From Agrococcus baldri (GTDB taxonomy: Bacteria > Actinomycetota > Actinomycetes > Actinomycetales > Microbacteriaceae): DNA of 64,000 nucleotides. Under the pieces are notes generated by a model that saw only the letters and a program-made list of their open reading frames with translations, had not been told where the DNA came from and did not search any database. The number at the start of each line of letters is the position of its first letter. Position 1 is the first letter of the stretch. Below, piece by piece: positions 24,615 through 35,481 of this stretch. The stretch is taken from NCBI GenBank assembly GCA_900114805.1, contig FOZN01000001.1:788968-852967 (forward strand), written 5' to 3'. Made by a program: the position numbers and the translations under genes.

Positions 24615-26665
24615 CGCTCGTCGCGCGGCGGCTGCCGGCGCGGATCGGGCTGCGGCGGCTGCCACTGCTCGTCGCCCTGCGCGGGGCGCCACTTGTCCCC
24701 GCCCTCGAGCGGCTGCCACTTGTCCTCGCCGCGCGCGGGCCGCCACTTGTCCTCGCCCTGCAGCGGCTGCCACCGTCCGTCCGCCTCCGGCGGCTGCCAC
24801 CGTCCGTCCGCCTCCGGCGGCTGCCAGCGCACGTCGGCCGGGGGTCGCTGCCACTGCTGCGGGGCGGGCGGCTGCTGCGGGGCGGGCGGCTGCTGCGACT
24901 GCGCCGGCTGCTGCCACGGCGCCGGCTGCTGCGGGGCGGACGACTGCTGCCACGGCGCCGGCCGCTGCGGGGCGGACGGCTGCTGCCACGGCGCCGGCTG
25001 CTGCCCCTGCTGCGGCGCCGGCATGAGCCCGTCCTGCACGGCGGGCGCGGTCTCGAGCACGGCGTTGCGCGACAGCGACGCTGCCCACGACTCCGACGCA
25101 TCCGTGTCGATGGCGAGCTTCACGGTGCGCATCGCGTGCTCGAAGAGCGTCGCGGCATCCTGCTGGTCGAGCGCGCCGATCGAGGGCGAGAGCACCGACC
25201 CCGGCACGTGGAACTGCACGCGAGCGAGGCGTGCCAGGCCGTAGATCGGGCCCTGCTGCATGGCGACGGACTGCACGCGGGCGCCCGGCACCAGCTGCAG
25301 CGAGCGCCAGATGCGGCCGTGCCGCAGCAGGAAGGCCGCAGGGTGCACGTGGAAGCCGTTGCGGCGCACGCTGAACCAGCGGAAGGCTCGAGCGCGCGGC
25401 GGGCTGACGACGTAGGCGTCCGGCGCCTGCCCGAACAGGCCCTGGTCGACCAGCGGCGAGTGCGCGAGCTCGGGCAGCAGGAGCCCGATCACCGTGCGCA
25501 CATCGCGCAGGTCGCCCACCGGCAGCAGGTAGTTCGCCATCTGCTGGCTCTGGCCGCTCGAGCCCGAGCCGTCGCTCGACATCTTGCCGGCTCGCGTGAA
25601 CGTCACCTGCCACCAGCCGAACGGCCGCCACAGCAGCGGCTGCTTCACCTGCAGCGCGAAGATGCGGCCCGGCGGCAGGATCTCGGTGGTCGTGGAGGCG
25701 AGGCCGTAGGCGAGCCGGATGCCGTCGGGGGTCGCGGCGATCGAGTAGCGCAGCTTCGCACCCAGCGAGCGCATGCCGGCGGCGAAGAACGCGATCGCAG
25801 CGGGAACCATCGAGAACAGCACCCACCACTGCTGGAAGACGAACGTCACCACCAGCGTGCCGACCAGGTAGAGCACCGCCCAGACGATCCAGCCGTCGAG
25901 CACCGAGGAGGCGACGATGCGGCCGACGGGGATGCGCACGAGCGAGTCGGGCGCGACGTGCGAGATCTCAGCGTCGGGGTGCAGGAACTCGTCGACGACG
26001 CCGCCCGCGGCCGCCTGGCGCTCGGCGGCCATCCGCTGCGCATCAGCCGTGGAGCGCCCGGACGCGCGGTTGAGGATCTCGTATCGCAGCGCATCCGCCA
26101 CCGAGGAGCTCAGGTAGTTCAGGTCGACGTTGGAGTCGTTGCCCGCCTGCTGGATCTCGAACTTGCAGGCGCCGAGCAGGCGCGCGAACCAGGGCTTCTG
26201 GATGTTGATGCCCTGGATGCGCGCGAGCGGCGCGCGACGATGCTTCTTGACGAAGATGCCCTGCTGCACCTCGACGGCGTCGCCGGTGATGCGGAAGCGG
26301 TGCACGCGCCAGCCGATCCAGAACAGCAGGATCAGCACGAGGACGAGACCGATCATGCCGAGGATGACCCACAGCAGCTGGTTGACGATGAAGTCGCCGA
26401 ACGGGTCCTCATCCCACTCGTCGAACTCATCCGGCACGAACAGGCCGATCACGCGGTCGCGGAACACCGAGAACAGGATGCCGACGAAGATGATGAGCGC
26501 CAGCCCGCCGCGCAGCAGCGGCGAGGCGGGGTGCAGCTGGTGCCACTCGCCGTCGACGAGCTCGGCCGCCTTCGCGCGGGCCTCCTGCGGCCGGCCGTGC
26601 TGGGCGGGCATGCCGGGCGTGGGTCCGCCCTGCACCGGCGCCTGAGGATGCTGGGGTTCGGTCAC
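24611..26665 (-). CDS. Large PH-domain membrane protein (YdbT-like) with Trp/Gln/Pro repeat tail
   Basis: 684 residues. Two N-proximal transmembrane pairs and repeated bacterial PH (bPH2/DUF304) modules: VEVQQGIFVKKHRRAPLARIQGINIQKPWFARLLG is the first, with further copies around residues 300-345 and 415-460. From about residue 530 the protein becomes low complexity, with "APWQQP" units and then about eight degenerate repeats built on WQPPEADGR or KWRPAQGED. The tail is unusual for the family. It is the middle gene of the PH-PH-DUF2520 run, overlapped by 4 nt at both ends. Role in envelope homeostasis is only inferred. Confidence 0.85.
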   Translation of the reverse strand: MTEPQHPQAPVQGGPTPGMPAQHGRPQEARAKAAELVDGEWHQLHPASPLLRGGLALIIFVGILFSVFRDRVIGLFVPDEFDEWDEDPFGDFIVNQLLWVILGMIGLVLVLILLFWIGWRVHRFRITGDAVEVQQGIFVKKHRRAPLARIQGINIQKPWFARLLGACKFEIQQAGNDSNVDLNYLSSSVADALRYEILNRASGRSTADAQRMAAERQAAAGGVVDEFLHPDAEISHVAPDSLVRIPVGRIVASSVLDGWIVWAVLYLVGTLVVTFVFQQWWVLFSMVPAAIAFFAAGMRSLGAKLRYSIAATPDGIRLAYGLASTTTEILPPGRIFALQVKQPLLWRPFGWWQVTFTRAGKMSSDGSGSSGQSQQMANYLLPVGDLRDVRTVIGLLLPELAHSPLVDQGLFGQAPDAYVVSPPRARAFRWFSVRRNGFHVHPAAFLLRHGRIWRSLQLVPGARVQSVAMQQGPIYGLARLARVQFHVPGSVLSPSIGALDQQDAATLFEHAMRTVKLAIDTDASESWAASLSRNAVLETAPAVQDGLMPAPQQGQQPAPWQQPSAPQRPAPWQQSSAPQQPAPWQQPAQSQQPPAPQQPPAPQQWQRPPADVRWQPPEADGRWQPPEADGRWQPLQGEDKWRPARGEDKWQPLEGGDKWRPAQGDEQWQPPQPDPRRQPPRDER

Positions 26666-27156
26666 AGGCCGGCCCGTCGGGACTCGGAGACGGCGACCAG
26701 GTGATCGCGCAGCTGCTCGGCCGTGTCGCCGGGCATCCCGGGGATGGTGATCGCGCTCGTCGCGGCCGCCGTGACGAACTTGAGCGACTTCAGCCCGAAC
26801 ATCCGCTCGACCGGCCCCTGCGTGATGTCGACCACCTGCATGCGGCCGTAGGGCACGGCGACGAAGCGGCGGAAGAGCATGCCGCGGCGCACGAGCAGGT
26901 CATCGTCGCGCTGCAGGTAGCCGATCGTGCGGGTGCGCAGGACGGAGAAGACCACGCCGATCACGATCAGCAGGATCGCCGCCGCCAGCGGCAGCCAGCC
27001 CCACCACGGCAGACGTGCGTCGTTCGCGAACCAGATCGGCACGGTGGCGCCGACGCCGACGATCAACCACCAGATCACCGTGCTCACCGCTTCGACGCTC
27101 GCGTACCGCATGCTGATTCGCTGCCATTCACCGTCGACGTCGATGCGCTCTGCCAC
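26662..27156 (-). CDS. Small PH-domain membrane protein (YdbS-like)
   Basis: 164 residues: two transmembrane helices (about 23-43 and 51-70) followed by one bacterial PH/DUF304 module with GYLQRDDDLLVRRGMLFRRFVAVPYGRMQVVDI and a GLKSLKFVTA beta strand. It pairs with the larger PH protein, as YdbS pairs with YdbT. First gene of the PH-PH-DUF2520 operon; ATG 27156 has GGAGGAACC as ribosome site. Function of the pair is not established. Confidence 0.85.
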   Translation of the reverse strand: MAERIDVDGEWQRISMRYASVEAVSTVIWWLIVGVGATVPIWFANDARLPWWGWLPLAAAILLIVIGVVFSVLRTRTIGYLQRDDDLLVRRGMLFRRFVAVPYGRMQVVDITQGPVERMFGLKSLKFVTAAATSAITIPGMPGDTAEQLRDHLVAVSESRRAGL

Positions 27157-27292
27157 GGTTCCTCCTCGTGCGGTCGGGCTGGTGCGGATGGGGCGTGCTC
27201 GGCCGCTCGCCGAGGCGATCGCCGGTGCCTGACCGCGGTCGCACCCAGGCTAGTGCGAGGAGACTGAACGGCGGTTCTGCGATACTGCCTCA

Positions 27293-28282
27293 GTGACGGC
27301 AGAGACCAAGAAGCAGAAGCACGTCGGCCGCTGGGTGGCCGTGAGCATCGTCGGCGTGATCGTGCTGGCGCTGCTGGCCGTGATCGGCTGGTACTTCCTG
27401 CGGATCAACCCCTCGGTGCAGCAGGTCGAGACGATCGAGACCGCCTTCCCCGAGGATTCCCTGCGGCCGGAGGCCGACGAGGGGCCGTCGCAGCCGGTGA
27501 ACGTGCTGCTGCTCGGCAGCGACTCGCGTGCGCAGGACGGCTCGCTGCTGACCGGCCTCGGCGACCGCGCCGACACCATCCTGGTCGCGCACATCCCGCC
27601 GGACCGCGAGACGGTGCAGATCATGTCGATCATGCGCGACTCGTGGGTCGAGATCCCCGGGCAGGGCGTCTCCAAGGTGAACTCGGCGCTCGCGCACGGC
27701 GGCGTGCCGCTGATGGTGCAGACGGTCGAGGAGCTCATCGACCAGCGCATCGACCACGTCGCGATCATCGACTTCGACGGCTTCGAGGGGCTCACCGAGG
27801 CGCTCGGCGGCGTGACCGTCGACAACGAGATGGCCTTCTCGACCGGCGGCTACGACTTCCCGCAGGGCGAGATCACGCTGCAGGGCGAGGAGGCGCTGAT
27901 CTACGTGCGGGCGCGCTATCCCTTCAGCGACGGCGACTACCAGCGCGTCACCAACCAGCGCGCCTTCCTGCGCGGCATGATGTCGCAGCTGATGACGCGC
28001 GAGAACCTGACCAACCCGAACCGGGCCGCCGACATCTTCGCAACCGTCTCGCCCTACATGGCGACCAGCGACACCTTCGACCTGGGCACCGTGGTCTCGC
28101 TCGCGCCGCAGCTGGCGGGCATCGACAACTCCAGGATCCACACCTTCACGATGCCGACGCTCGGCACCGGCATGGAGGGCTCGGAGTCGGTCGTCTACGT
28201 CAACGAGGAGGGGCTGGCGCAGGTGCAGGAGGCCTTCGACCAGGAGTCGATGACCACCTTCACGCCGCCGGCCGAGAAGTAG
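27293..28282 (+). CDS. LytR-CpsA-Psr family glycopolymer ligase
   Basis: Membrane-anchored extracytoplasmic phosphotransferase thought to attach wall teichoic acid-like or other glycopolymers to peptidoglycan. 329 residues; one N-terminal transmembrane helix (~13-33), then the LCP domain with VLLLGSDSRAQDG, RADTILVAHIPPDRETVQIMSIMRDSWV, KVNSALAHGG and QRVTNQRAFLRGM (conserved Arg/Asp residues present). GTG 27293 follows a GATACT -10 box by 6 bases, so it is probably leaderless. It interrupts the minus-strand backbone cluster as a plus-strand single gene. Confidence 0.92.
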   Translation: MTAETKKQKHVGRWVAVSIVGVIVLALLAVIGWYFLRINPSVQQVETIETAFPEDSLRPEADEGPSQPVNVLLLGSDSRAQDGSLLTGLGDRADTILVAHIPPDRETVQIMSIMRDSWVEIPGQGVSKVNSALAHGGVPLMVQTVEELIDQRIDHVAIIDFDGFEGLTEALGGVTVDNEMAFSTGGYDFPQGEITLQGEEALIYVRARYPFSDGDYQRVTNQRAFLRGMMSQLMTRENLTNPNRAADIFATVSPYMATSDTFDLGTVVSLAPQLAGIDNSRIHTFTMPTLGTGMEGSESVVYVNEEGLAQVQEAFDQESMTTFTPPAEK

Positions 28283-28318
28283 CCCGCCGGGCGAGAAGGG
28301 GGCGGATGCGCGGTGCGG

Positions 28319-28786
28319 CTACGCGGCGCTGCCTGCGGTCGCCGTCGCCTCGTCATCGTCGTCGGGCGGCAGCACGCACCAGTGCTCGGCCAGCAGACCG
28401 GCCCCGAGCTGCACCAGCCCGCCGGCGGCGACCACAGCGACCGTGACCACCGCGTCGCCGACGACGACCGCGCGCGTGGCGAAGAACACGAGCGCGCCGA
28501 GCGCGGCACCGCCGAGCATCGCGCCGACGATCGACGAGGCCTTCGCGAAGCCGAGCACCGAGGTGGCGTGCCGGTAGCCGACGCGCCGCTTGCCCTGGGC
28601 CGCCTGCCGCACCGGCCACGCGGCCAGCAGCAGGATCGCGGCGATCAGCGCCAGCGCGACGCCGAGCGTGAACGGCAGCACGAGCGCGGGCCGGCCGCTC
28701 ATCACCAGCATGGTCTCGAACACCCAGGTGAGCACGGCCGCGATCACCGCGGTGAGCACGATCGGCGCGGGCCGGGTGCGGTTCAC
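28319..28786 (-). CDS. DUF3180 membrane protein
   Basis: 155 residues with four hydrophobic segments (VLTAVIAAVLTWVFE, LPFTLGVALALIAAILLLAAWPV, ASSIVGAMLGGAALGALVFFA, AVVTVAVVAAGGLVQLGAGLL) and the YRHATSVLGFAKASSI motif typical of DUF3180. In actinobacteria it follows folK (as Rv3605c does in M. tuberculosis). GTG 28786 overlaps the folK stop. Function unknown; the acidic C-terminal tail is cytoplasmic-looking. Confidence 0.88.
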   Translation of the reverse strand: MNRTRPAPIVLTAVIAAVLTWVFETMLVMSGRPALVLPFTLGVALALIAAILLLAAWPVRQAAQGKRRVGYRHATSVLGFAKASSIVGAMLGGAALGALVFFATRAVVVGDAVVTVAVVAAGGLVQLGAGLLAEHWCVLPPDDDDEATATAGSAA

Positions 28787-29286
28787 TCCAGCCTCCACGC
28801 GTCGCCGTCGGCGTAGTCGGCGAGCTCGGCGATCGGGCCCCGCCCTGGCAGCTCGGCGTGCGGCTCGATCTCCAGCCACGGCTGCAGCACGAACTGCCGC
28901 TCGTGCGCGCGCGGGTGCGGCAGCACCAGCCGGTCCTCGGCGTGCTCGATGCCGCCGATGGTGACGATGTCGATGTCGATCGTGCGGGGGCCCCAGCGCT
29001 CGTTGCGCACGCGGCCGAGCGCATCCTCCACCGCTTGCGTCGCGTCGAGCAGGTCGATCGGCTCCATCGTCGTGCCGACCAGCACGGCGATGTTGACGTA
29101 GTCGGGCGTGAGCCCCTCGCCGTCGGGGTGCCAGGAGGGCGACTCCCACGCGCTGGAGCGCTGCAGCACCCGGATGCCGTCGATCGTGTCGAGGGCGCGC
29201 ACGGCGGCGTCGATGGTGGCGACGCGGTCGCCGAGGTTGGCGCCGAGCGAGAGCACGGCGCGCCGCTCGAGCCCGAAGGTCACCAT
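28783..29286 (-). CDS. folK: 6-hydroxymethyl-7,8-dihydropterin pyrophosphokinase
   Basis: Activates 6-hydroxymethyl-dihydropterin for dihydropteroate synthesis. 167 residues with AVLSLGANLGDR (~10-21), SSAWESPSW, DYVNIAVLV, RNERWGPRTIDIDIVTI (the diagnostic RxxRWGPRxIDIDI motif, ~94-110) and LPHPRAHERQFVLQPW. ATG 29286 overlaps the end of folP-folB; an in-frame GTG one codon on is an alternative. Part of the ftsH-folE-folPB-folK-DUF3180 operon. Confidence 0.96.
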   Translation of the reverse strand: MVTFGLERRAVLSLGANLGDRVATIDAAVRALDTIDGIRVLQRSSAWESPSWHPDGEGLTPDYVNIAVLVGTTMEPIDLLDATQAVEDALGRVRNERWGPRTIDIDIVTIGGIEHAEDRLVLPHPRAHERQFVLQPWLEIEPHAELPGRGPIAELADYADGDAWRLE

Positions 29287-30473
29287 TCGCGCGCCCTGCC
29301 GAGCGTCACGGCCACGTCGCCGAACGGCACGCCGACGGGCGCGCTCGGCTTGTGCACGGTGATGTGCGCCGCCTCCACGAGCGGATGCTCCATGCAGAGG
29401 TCGACGAGCCGGGCGGCGAGCGTCTCGATGAGGTCGACGGGGTCGCGCTCGACGGCGGCCACGATCCGCTGGGCCAGCTCGCCGTAGTGCACGGTGTCGC
29501 TGACCCGGTCGGTGCGCGCCGCGGCCCCGACCTGCACCGAGAGGTCGACGTCGATGACGAACTCCTGGCCGTCGCGGCGCTCCTCGGGCAGCACCCCGTG
29601 GTGGCCGAAGGCGCGGATGCCCTCGAGCCTGATCGAGCCGCTGTCGCCGTCGCGGTCGACGGTCGCCTGCGCGACGCTCGTCATCGCCTCGAGCGCGCGC
29701 ATGCCGGCGACGGTGGCCGCGACGTCGTGCACGCGCACGGCGGACGCCCCGCGCTGGGCCGCCAGCACGCTCGTGACCGCGGTGGCGCCGTCGCGCTCCT
29801 CGGCGGGCGCGCCGTCCGGCAGCAGGGCGCCGAGGAACCGCTTGCGGCTCGTGCCCACCAGGATCGGCAGGAAGAGGCCGGTGAGGCTCTCGAGCCGGGC
29901 GAGCAGCCGCCAGTTGTCGGCGGGCTCCTTCGAGAACCCGAAGCCCGGGTCGATGAGGATGCGCTCGCGCGCGATGCCGGCCTGCTCGGCCGCCTCGACG
30001 CGCTCGATAAGGTGTTGCGCGACCTCTTCGACCACATCGTCATAGCCCGTGTCGACCGTCACGTCGATGCCGCGGGAGTGCATCAGCACGATCCGCGCGC
30101 CGCCCTCGGCGACCGTGCGCAGCATCGCCGGATCGTGCAGGCCGGCGGTCACGTCGTTGATGATCTCGGCGCCGGCGGCCATCATGGCGCGGGCGGTGGA
30201 GGCGTGGATCGTGTCGACCGACACTCGGAAGCCCTCGCGGACGAGCTCGCGCACGACCGGCAGGATGCGCTCCTGCTCCTGCGCGGGGTCGAGCGGCGCC
30301 GCGCCGGGCCGGGTCGACTCGCCGCCCACGTCGATCACGTCGGCGCCCTGCGCGCGCATCCGCCGGGCGTGCGCGATGGCGGCGCCGGCGTCGACGTATC
30401 GCCCGCCGTCGCTGAAGGAGTCGGGCGTGACGTTGAGGATGCCCCAGACCTCGGCGCGCTGCAGCTCGGCCAC
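29280..30473 (-). CDS. folP: Dihydropteroate synthase fused to dihydroneopterin aldolase (FolP-FolB)
   Basis: A single 397-residue open frame with two folate enzymes. Residues 1-~272 are FolP: WGILNVTPDSFSDGG, DVIDVGGESTRPGA, AEIINDVTAG, DPGFGFSKE, GTSRKRFLG and AVRVHDVAATVAGMRAL. After a linker of about 20 residues without a stop, residues ~280-397 are FolB: IRLEGIRAFGHHGVLPEE, YGELAQRI, LIETLAARL and VHKPSAPV. GTG 30473 has GGAGG 5 bases upstream. An internal ATG (MTSVAQATVD, about codon 268) could allow separate FolB synthesis. Separate folP and folB genes are usual; a folB-folK fusion is the commoner alternative. Confidence 0.9.
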   Translation of the reverse strand: MAELQRAEVWGILNVTPDSFSDGGRYVDAGAAIAHARRMRAQGADVIDVGGESTRPGAAPLDPAQEQERILPVVRELVREGFRVSVDTIHASTARAMMAAGAEIINDVTAGLHDPAMLRTVAEGGARIVLMHSRGIDVTVDTGYDDVVEEVAQHLIERVEAAEQAGIARERILIDPGFGFSKEPADNWRLLARLESLTGLFLPILVGTSRKRFLGALLPDGAPAEERDGATAVTSVLAAQRGASAVRVHDVAATVAGMRALEAMTSVAQATVDRDGDSGSIRLEGIRAFGHHGVLPEERRDGQEFVIDVDLSVQVGAAARTDRVSDTVHYGELAQRIVAAVERDPVDLIETLAARLVDLCMEHPLVEAAHITVHKPSAPVGVPFGDVAVTLGRAREW

Positions 30474-30475
30474 CG

Positions 30476-31041
30476 CTACCTCCGCTCGCCGATCAGGGCC
30501 ATGATCTCGGCGCGCTCGATCGGCTCTGCGAGCTGCCCGCGGCTCGCCACCGTCACCGTCGTGGAACTGGCCTGGCGCGCCCCGCGTGCCTGCACGCATC
30601 CGTGTGCCGCCTCGATCACGACGAGCACGCCTCGCGGCTCGAGGCCCGCGTCGAGGGCGTCGGCGATCTCGTCGGTGAGGCGCTCCTGGATCTGCGGCCG
30701 GGAGGCGATGACGTCGACGACCGCGGGAATGCGGCCCAGGCCCGTGATGCGATCGCCCGGCAGGTAGGCGATGTGCGCGACGCCCGTGAACGGCAGCAGG
30801 TGATGCTCGCACATCGAGCGGAATTCGATGTCGCGCAGCAGCACCATCTCGCCCGTCTCGCCCTCGAGGCCGAGGGTGTCGAGCTGCTCGGTGGGGTCGG
30901 CGCCGACGCCGGCGAAGTACTCGGTGTAGGCGGTGGCGACGCGGCGCGGGGTGTCGAGCAGGCCGGCGCGCCCGGGGTCGTCCCCGATCGCCGCGAGCAG
31001 CTCGCGCACGGCGGCCTCCACACGCTCCCGGTCGACAGCCA

Positions 31042-31042
<1 letters not shown>
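30476..31042 (-). CDS. folE: GTP cyclohydrolase I
   Basis: First enzyme of folate synthesis, making dihydroneopterin triphosphate from GTP. 188 residues with zinc and catalytic residues in EFRSMCEHHLLPFTG (Cys, His), GLGRIPAVVDVIASRPQIQERL and the final EAAHGCVQARGARQ (second Cys). The ATG shares a base with the ftsH stop (TGATG); the stop lies 2 bases before the folP GTG. Confidence 0.97.
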
Positions 31043-32997
<1,955 letters not shown>

Positions 32998-33091
32998 GAC
33001 GCCCTTCTGAGTCTCGATCGGCCCAGGCTATCCCGCGGGCGAGCGCGGGAATCCGCCTGTTCGCTCACGGCCTGTGCCCGATTCGGCTGCG

Positions 33092-33814
33092 CTACGACTG
33101 CAGCTCGAGGGACATGAGGATGGCGCGGATGATCGGGAACTCCTCGCCGCCCAGGTACGCCTCCCCGTCGGCGAGCGACGCCACCTGCCACGGCGCGGCC
33201 TCGCCGGCTCCTTGGACGATCACCTCGGAGCCGAAGCCGATGGTGCCGGCGGGCGAGTCGAAGGCGTTGACGATCGGGCAGCGCGGCGACTGCGCGTCGG
33301 CGGCGGGCCGCAGCCCGACGCTCACGATCCACTGGTCTCCCAGCTGCAGCGCCGCGGCGCCGAAGGCCATCCCGGGTGCACCCGCGAGCTCGACATCCTG
33401 GCGGTCGAGGATCGCGGTGCGCCATGCGACCGCCACGCCCTCGGCGTTCACGCAGCGCCCGTCGCCGGTGTCCGGGTTCTCCCGGTACAGCAGCTGCCGC
33501 TGGCCATCGGCGCGCAGCACATCGAGGCCGCCCTCGGCCTCGCTCACCGACCAGTCGGCCGGGATGCGGAAGGTCGCCGCACCGCTCGGCACCCCGATCT
33601 GCTGCCAGGCGCTCGTGTCGACGCCGGCGATCTCGGCCGGCAGCGACGACTCGACCTCCGGTGCCGTCGTCGCGGGGGTCGTGGGCGGCGGCGCCGTGAT
33701 GCCGGGCGGGATGCTCGGCTCCGGCGAGGGCTCGGGCGTCGACGAGCAGGCGACGAGCGCGCTGGCGGCGAGGATGAGCGCGACGACTGCGCTCGCACGT
33801 GCACGGGACTGCAT
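33092..33814 (-). CDS. Putative lipoprotein, paralogue A of a three-member set
   Basis: 240 residues starting MQSRARASAV. N-terminal lipoprotein signal with lipobox ALVAC (Cys ~23), a Pro/Thr/Glu-rich spacer and one globular domain: FRIPADWSV, a Cys-containing segment GDGRCVNAEG, RCPIVNAFD and the ending WQVASLADGEAYLGGEEF..MSLEL. The FR(I/L)PxxWSV motif and the WxVASxAxGxAYxxxEEF ending recur in the lipoprotein at 35482, and the first motif in that at 33873. Two Cys in the mature part suggest a disulfide. An in-frame start at 33844 is possible. No characterised family recognised. Confidence 0.75.
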   Translation of the reverse strand: MQSRARASAVVALILAASALVACSSTPEPSPEPSIPPGITAPPPTTPATTAPEVESSLPAEIAGVDTSAWQQIGVPSGAATFRIPADWSVSEAEGGLDVLRADGQRQLLYRENPDTGDGRCVNAEGVAVAWRTAILDRQDVELAGAPGMAFGAAALQLGDQWIVSVGLRPAADAQSPRCPIVNAFDSPAGTIGFGSEVIVQGAGEAAPWQVASLADGEAYLGGEEFPIIRAILMSLELQS

Positions 33815-33872
33815 CCCACCATCATGCCGCGAGAAGCCGGTCATCGCTGCACGGGCATCCGAGCGCAGCAGC

Positions 33873-34697
33873 TCACGGGGCGGCGTCGAGCATGGGCGCG
33901 CCCGTGAACTCGATCGATTCGAGCGTCTCGAGCAGCACCGCCGCCTCGTCGCCCGCCAGCCAGTCGCGTGCGGCCTGCTCGGAACCGAACACGATCGGTG
34001 ACGCGGGGCTGTCGGGGCCGGGCCGGTCGCCGACAGCGCCGACGGTCGCGGTGCGATCGCCCACCCAGACCTCCTCCGTCCAGCCGCAGTCCTCGCCGTC
34101 CGTCCAGACGTGGGCCGTCAGGGCGAGCGACGCGGTCCACTCCCCCGTGGGCACGTCGGTCTCACCGTTCCACTCGATGGATTCCTGGAGACCGCTGCGG
34201 AGCTGGAACTCGAGGGGCTCGTGGCCGCGAGCGGCGGCCTCCGCGTCCAGTCGCTCGCGGAGCTCCGGGACGAGCGGGTCGACCGGCTCGGCGACGTCGG
34301 CCGGCAGCACGTAGCAGTGGGCGAAGTCGCTGCCGTAGTACTCCCGGTACCAGAGCATCTGCTCGCCCTCCGCGTCGAGCACCACGAGGTCGTTCAGCCA
34401 GCCCGGCCCTCGATTCTGCATCTCGGATGCCTCGCCCATAGCGCTGCGGTCGTCGACGCTCCAGCCTTCGGGCAGCGTGAAGCGCACCGCGCCATCCTGC
34501 GATTCGAACGCCGGCGCCTCGGCGGAGCCGGTCTCGGTGGGTGCGGGCCCTGCGGTGGGGGCGGCCGTCGACGCCGCCGCGCTGGGAGCGGCCGGCGCCT
34601 CGGGCTGGGCAGGGGCCGCAGGTGTGCATGCCGCGAGCGCGAAGGCCGTGAGGACGGCGACGGATGCGCGGAGCGCGAGGGCGGGCGTGCGGGTCAT
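33873..34697 (-). CDS. Putative lipoprotein, paralogue B
   Basis: 274 residues starting MTRTPALAL, with AGGAG 5-6 bases upstream. Signal with lipobox ALAAC, long Ala/Pro/Thr spacer, then the domain RFTLPEGWSVDDRS, LVVLDAEGEQMLWYREYYGSDFAHCYVL, EDCGWTEEVWVGD and a C-terminal helix VLLETLESIEF. It shares FxLPxxWSV, an acidic turn followed by QxLxYxxxYYG, and two mature-domain Cys with its neighbours, but is the most divergent and the longest. Probably displayed on the outer face of the membrane; function unknown. Confidence 0.75.
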   Translation of the reverse strand: MTRTPALALRASVAVLTAFALAACTPAAPAQPEAPAAPSAAASTAAPTAGPAPTETGSAEAPAFESQDGAVRFTLPEGWSVDDRSAMGEASEMQNRGPGWLNDLVVLDAEGEQMLWYREYYGSDFAHCYVLPADVAEPVDPLVPELRERLDAEAAARGHEPLEFQLRSGLQESIEWNGETDVPTGEWTASLALTAHVWTDGEDCGWTEEVWVGDRTATVGAVGDRPGPDSPASPIVFGSEQAARDWLAGDEAAVLLETLESIEFTGAPMLDAAP

Positions 34698-34838
34698 GGC
34701 TGCTCCTGTCGAGTCGTTGCGACGGGTTCCGTCGACCTGACATGTCCAGTCCAGCGCGAGTGTCACACCCGCGGGGTCACGATTCGGTCACGATGCGGCC
34801 GGAGCGAACGGCCGCTCGCGGTGCGAGCAGCCGGCACC

Positions 34839-35390
34839 TCACTCGTAGACGTGCGGGGCGAGCACGCCGATGCCGCGCAGGTTGCGGTACTGCTCGGCGT
34901 AGTCGAGGCCGTAGCCGATGACGAACTCGTTCGGGATGTCGAAGCCGCAGTACTTCACGTCGACCTCGACCTTGAGTGCATCCGGCTTGCGCAGCATCGT
35001 GCAGATCTCGACGGATGCAGCGCCGCGCGACTCGAGATTGCCGCGCAGCCACGAGAGCGTGAGGCCCGAGTCGATGATGTCTTCGACGATGAGCACGTTG
35101 CGGCCCGAGAGGTCGCTGTCGAGGTCCTTGAGGATGCGCACGACGCCGGACGAGACGGTGCCGGAGCCGTAGGACGAAACCGCCATCCAGTCCATCTCGA
35201 TGTGGCGGTTGAGCGCCCGCGCGAGGTCGGCCATCACCATGACCGCGCCCCGCAGCACGCCGACCAGCAGCAGATCCTTGCCCTCGTAGTCGGTCTCGAT
35301 CTGGCGCGCGAGCTCCTGGAGCTTCGCGTGCAGCTCCTCTTCGGTGATGAGGGTCTTGGCGAGGTCGGCCTCGACGTGCTGGAAGTCCAT
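34839..35390 (-). CDS. hpt: Hypoxanthine phosphoribosyltransferase
   Basis: Purine salvage enzyme converting hypoxanthine or guanine plus PRPP to IMP or GMP. 183 residues with the HGPRT landmarks LLVGVLRGAVMVMADLARAL, the flexible loop SSYGSGTVSSG, PRPP-binding NVLIVEDIIDSGLTLSWL (~98-115) and VGYGLDYAEQYRNLRGIGVL (here IGYGLDY...). Located beside tilS as in many actinobacteria, but a lipoprotein gene lies between them. ATG 35390 has AGGAGC upstream. Confidence 0.96.
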   Translation of the reverse strand: MDFQHVEADLAKTLITEEELHAKLQELARQIETDYEGKDLLLVGVLRGAVMVMADLARALNRHIEMDWMAVSSYGSGTVSSGVVRILKDLDSDLSGRNVLIVEDIIDSGLTLSWLRGNLESRGAASVEICTMLRKPDALKVEVDVKYCGFDIPNEFVIGYGLDYAEQYRNLRGIGVLAPHVYE

Positions 35391-35481
35391 GGGCGCTCCT
35401 GGTCGGTCGGCAGTGCGGTGCGACCAACCTACCGGCGCGCTCGACGGCGCGCCGCGATGGCCGCCGGACGCAGTCGGGCGG

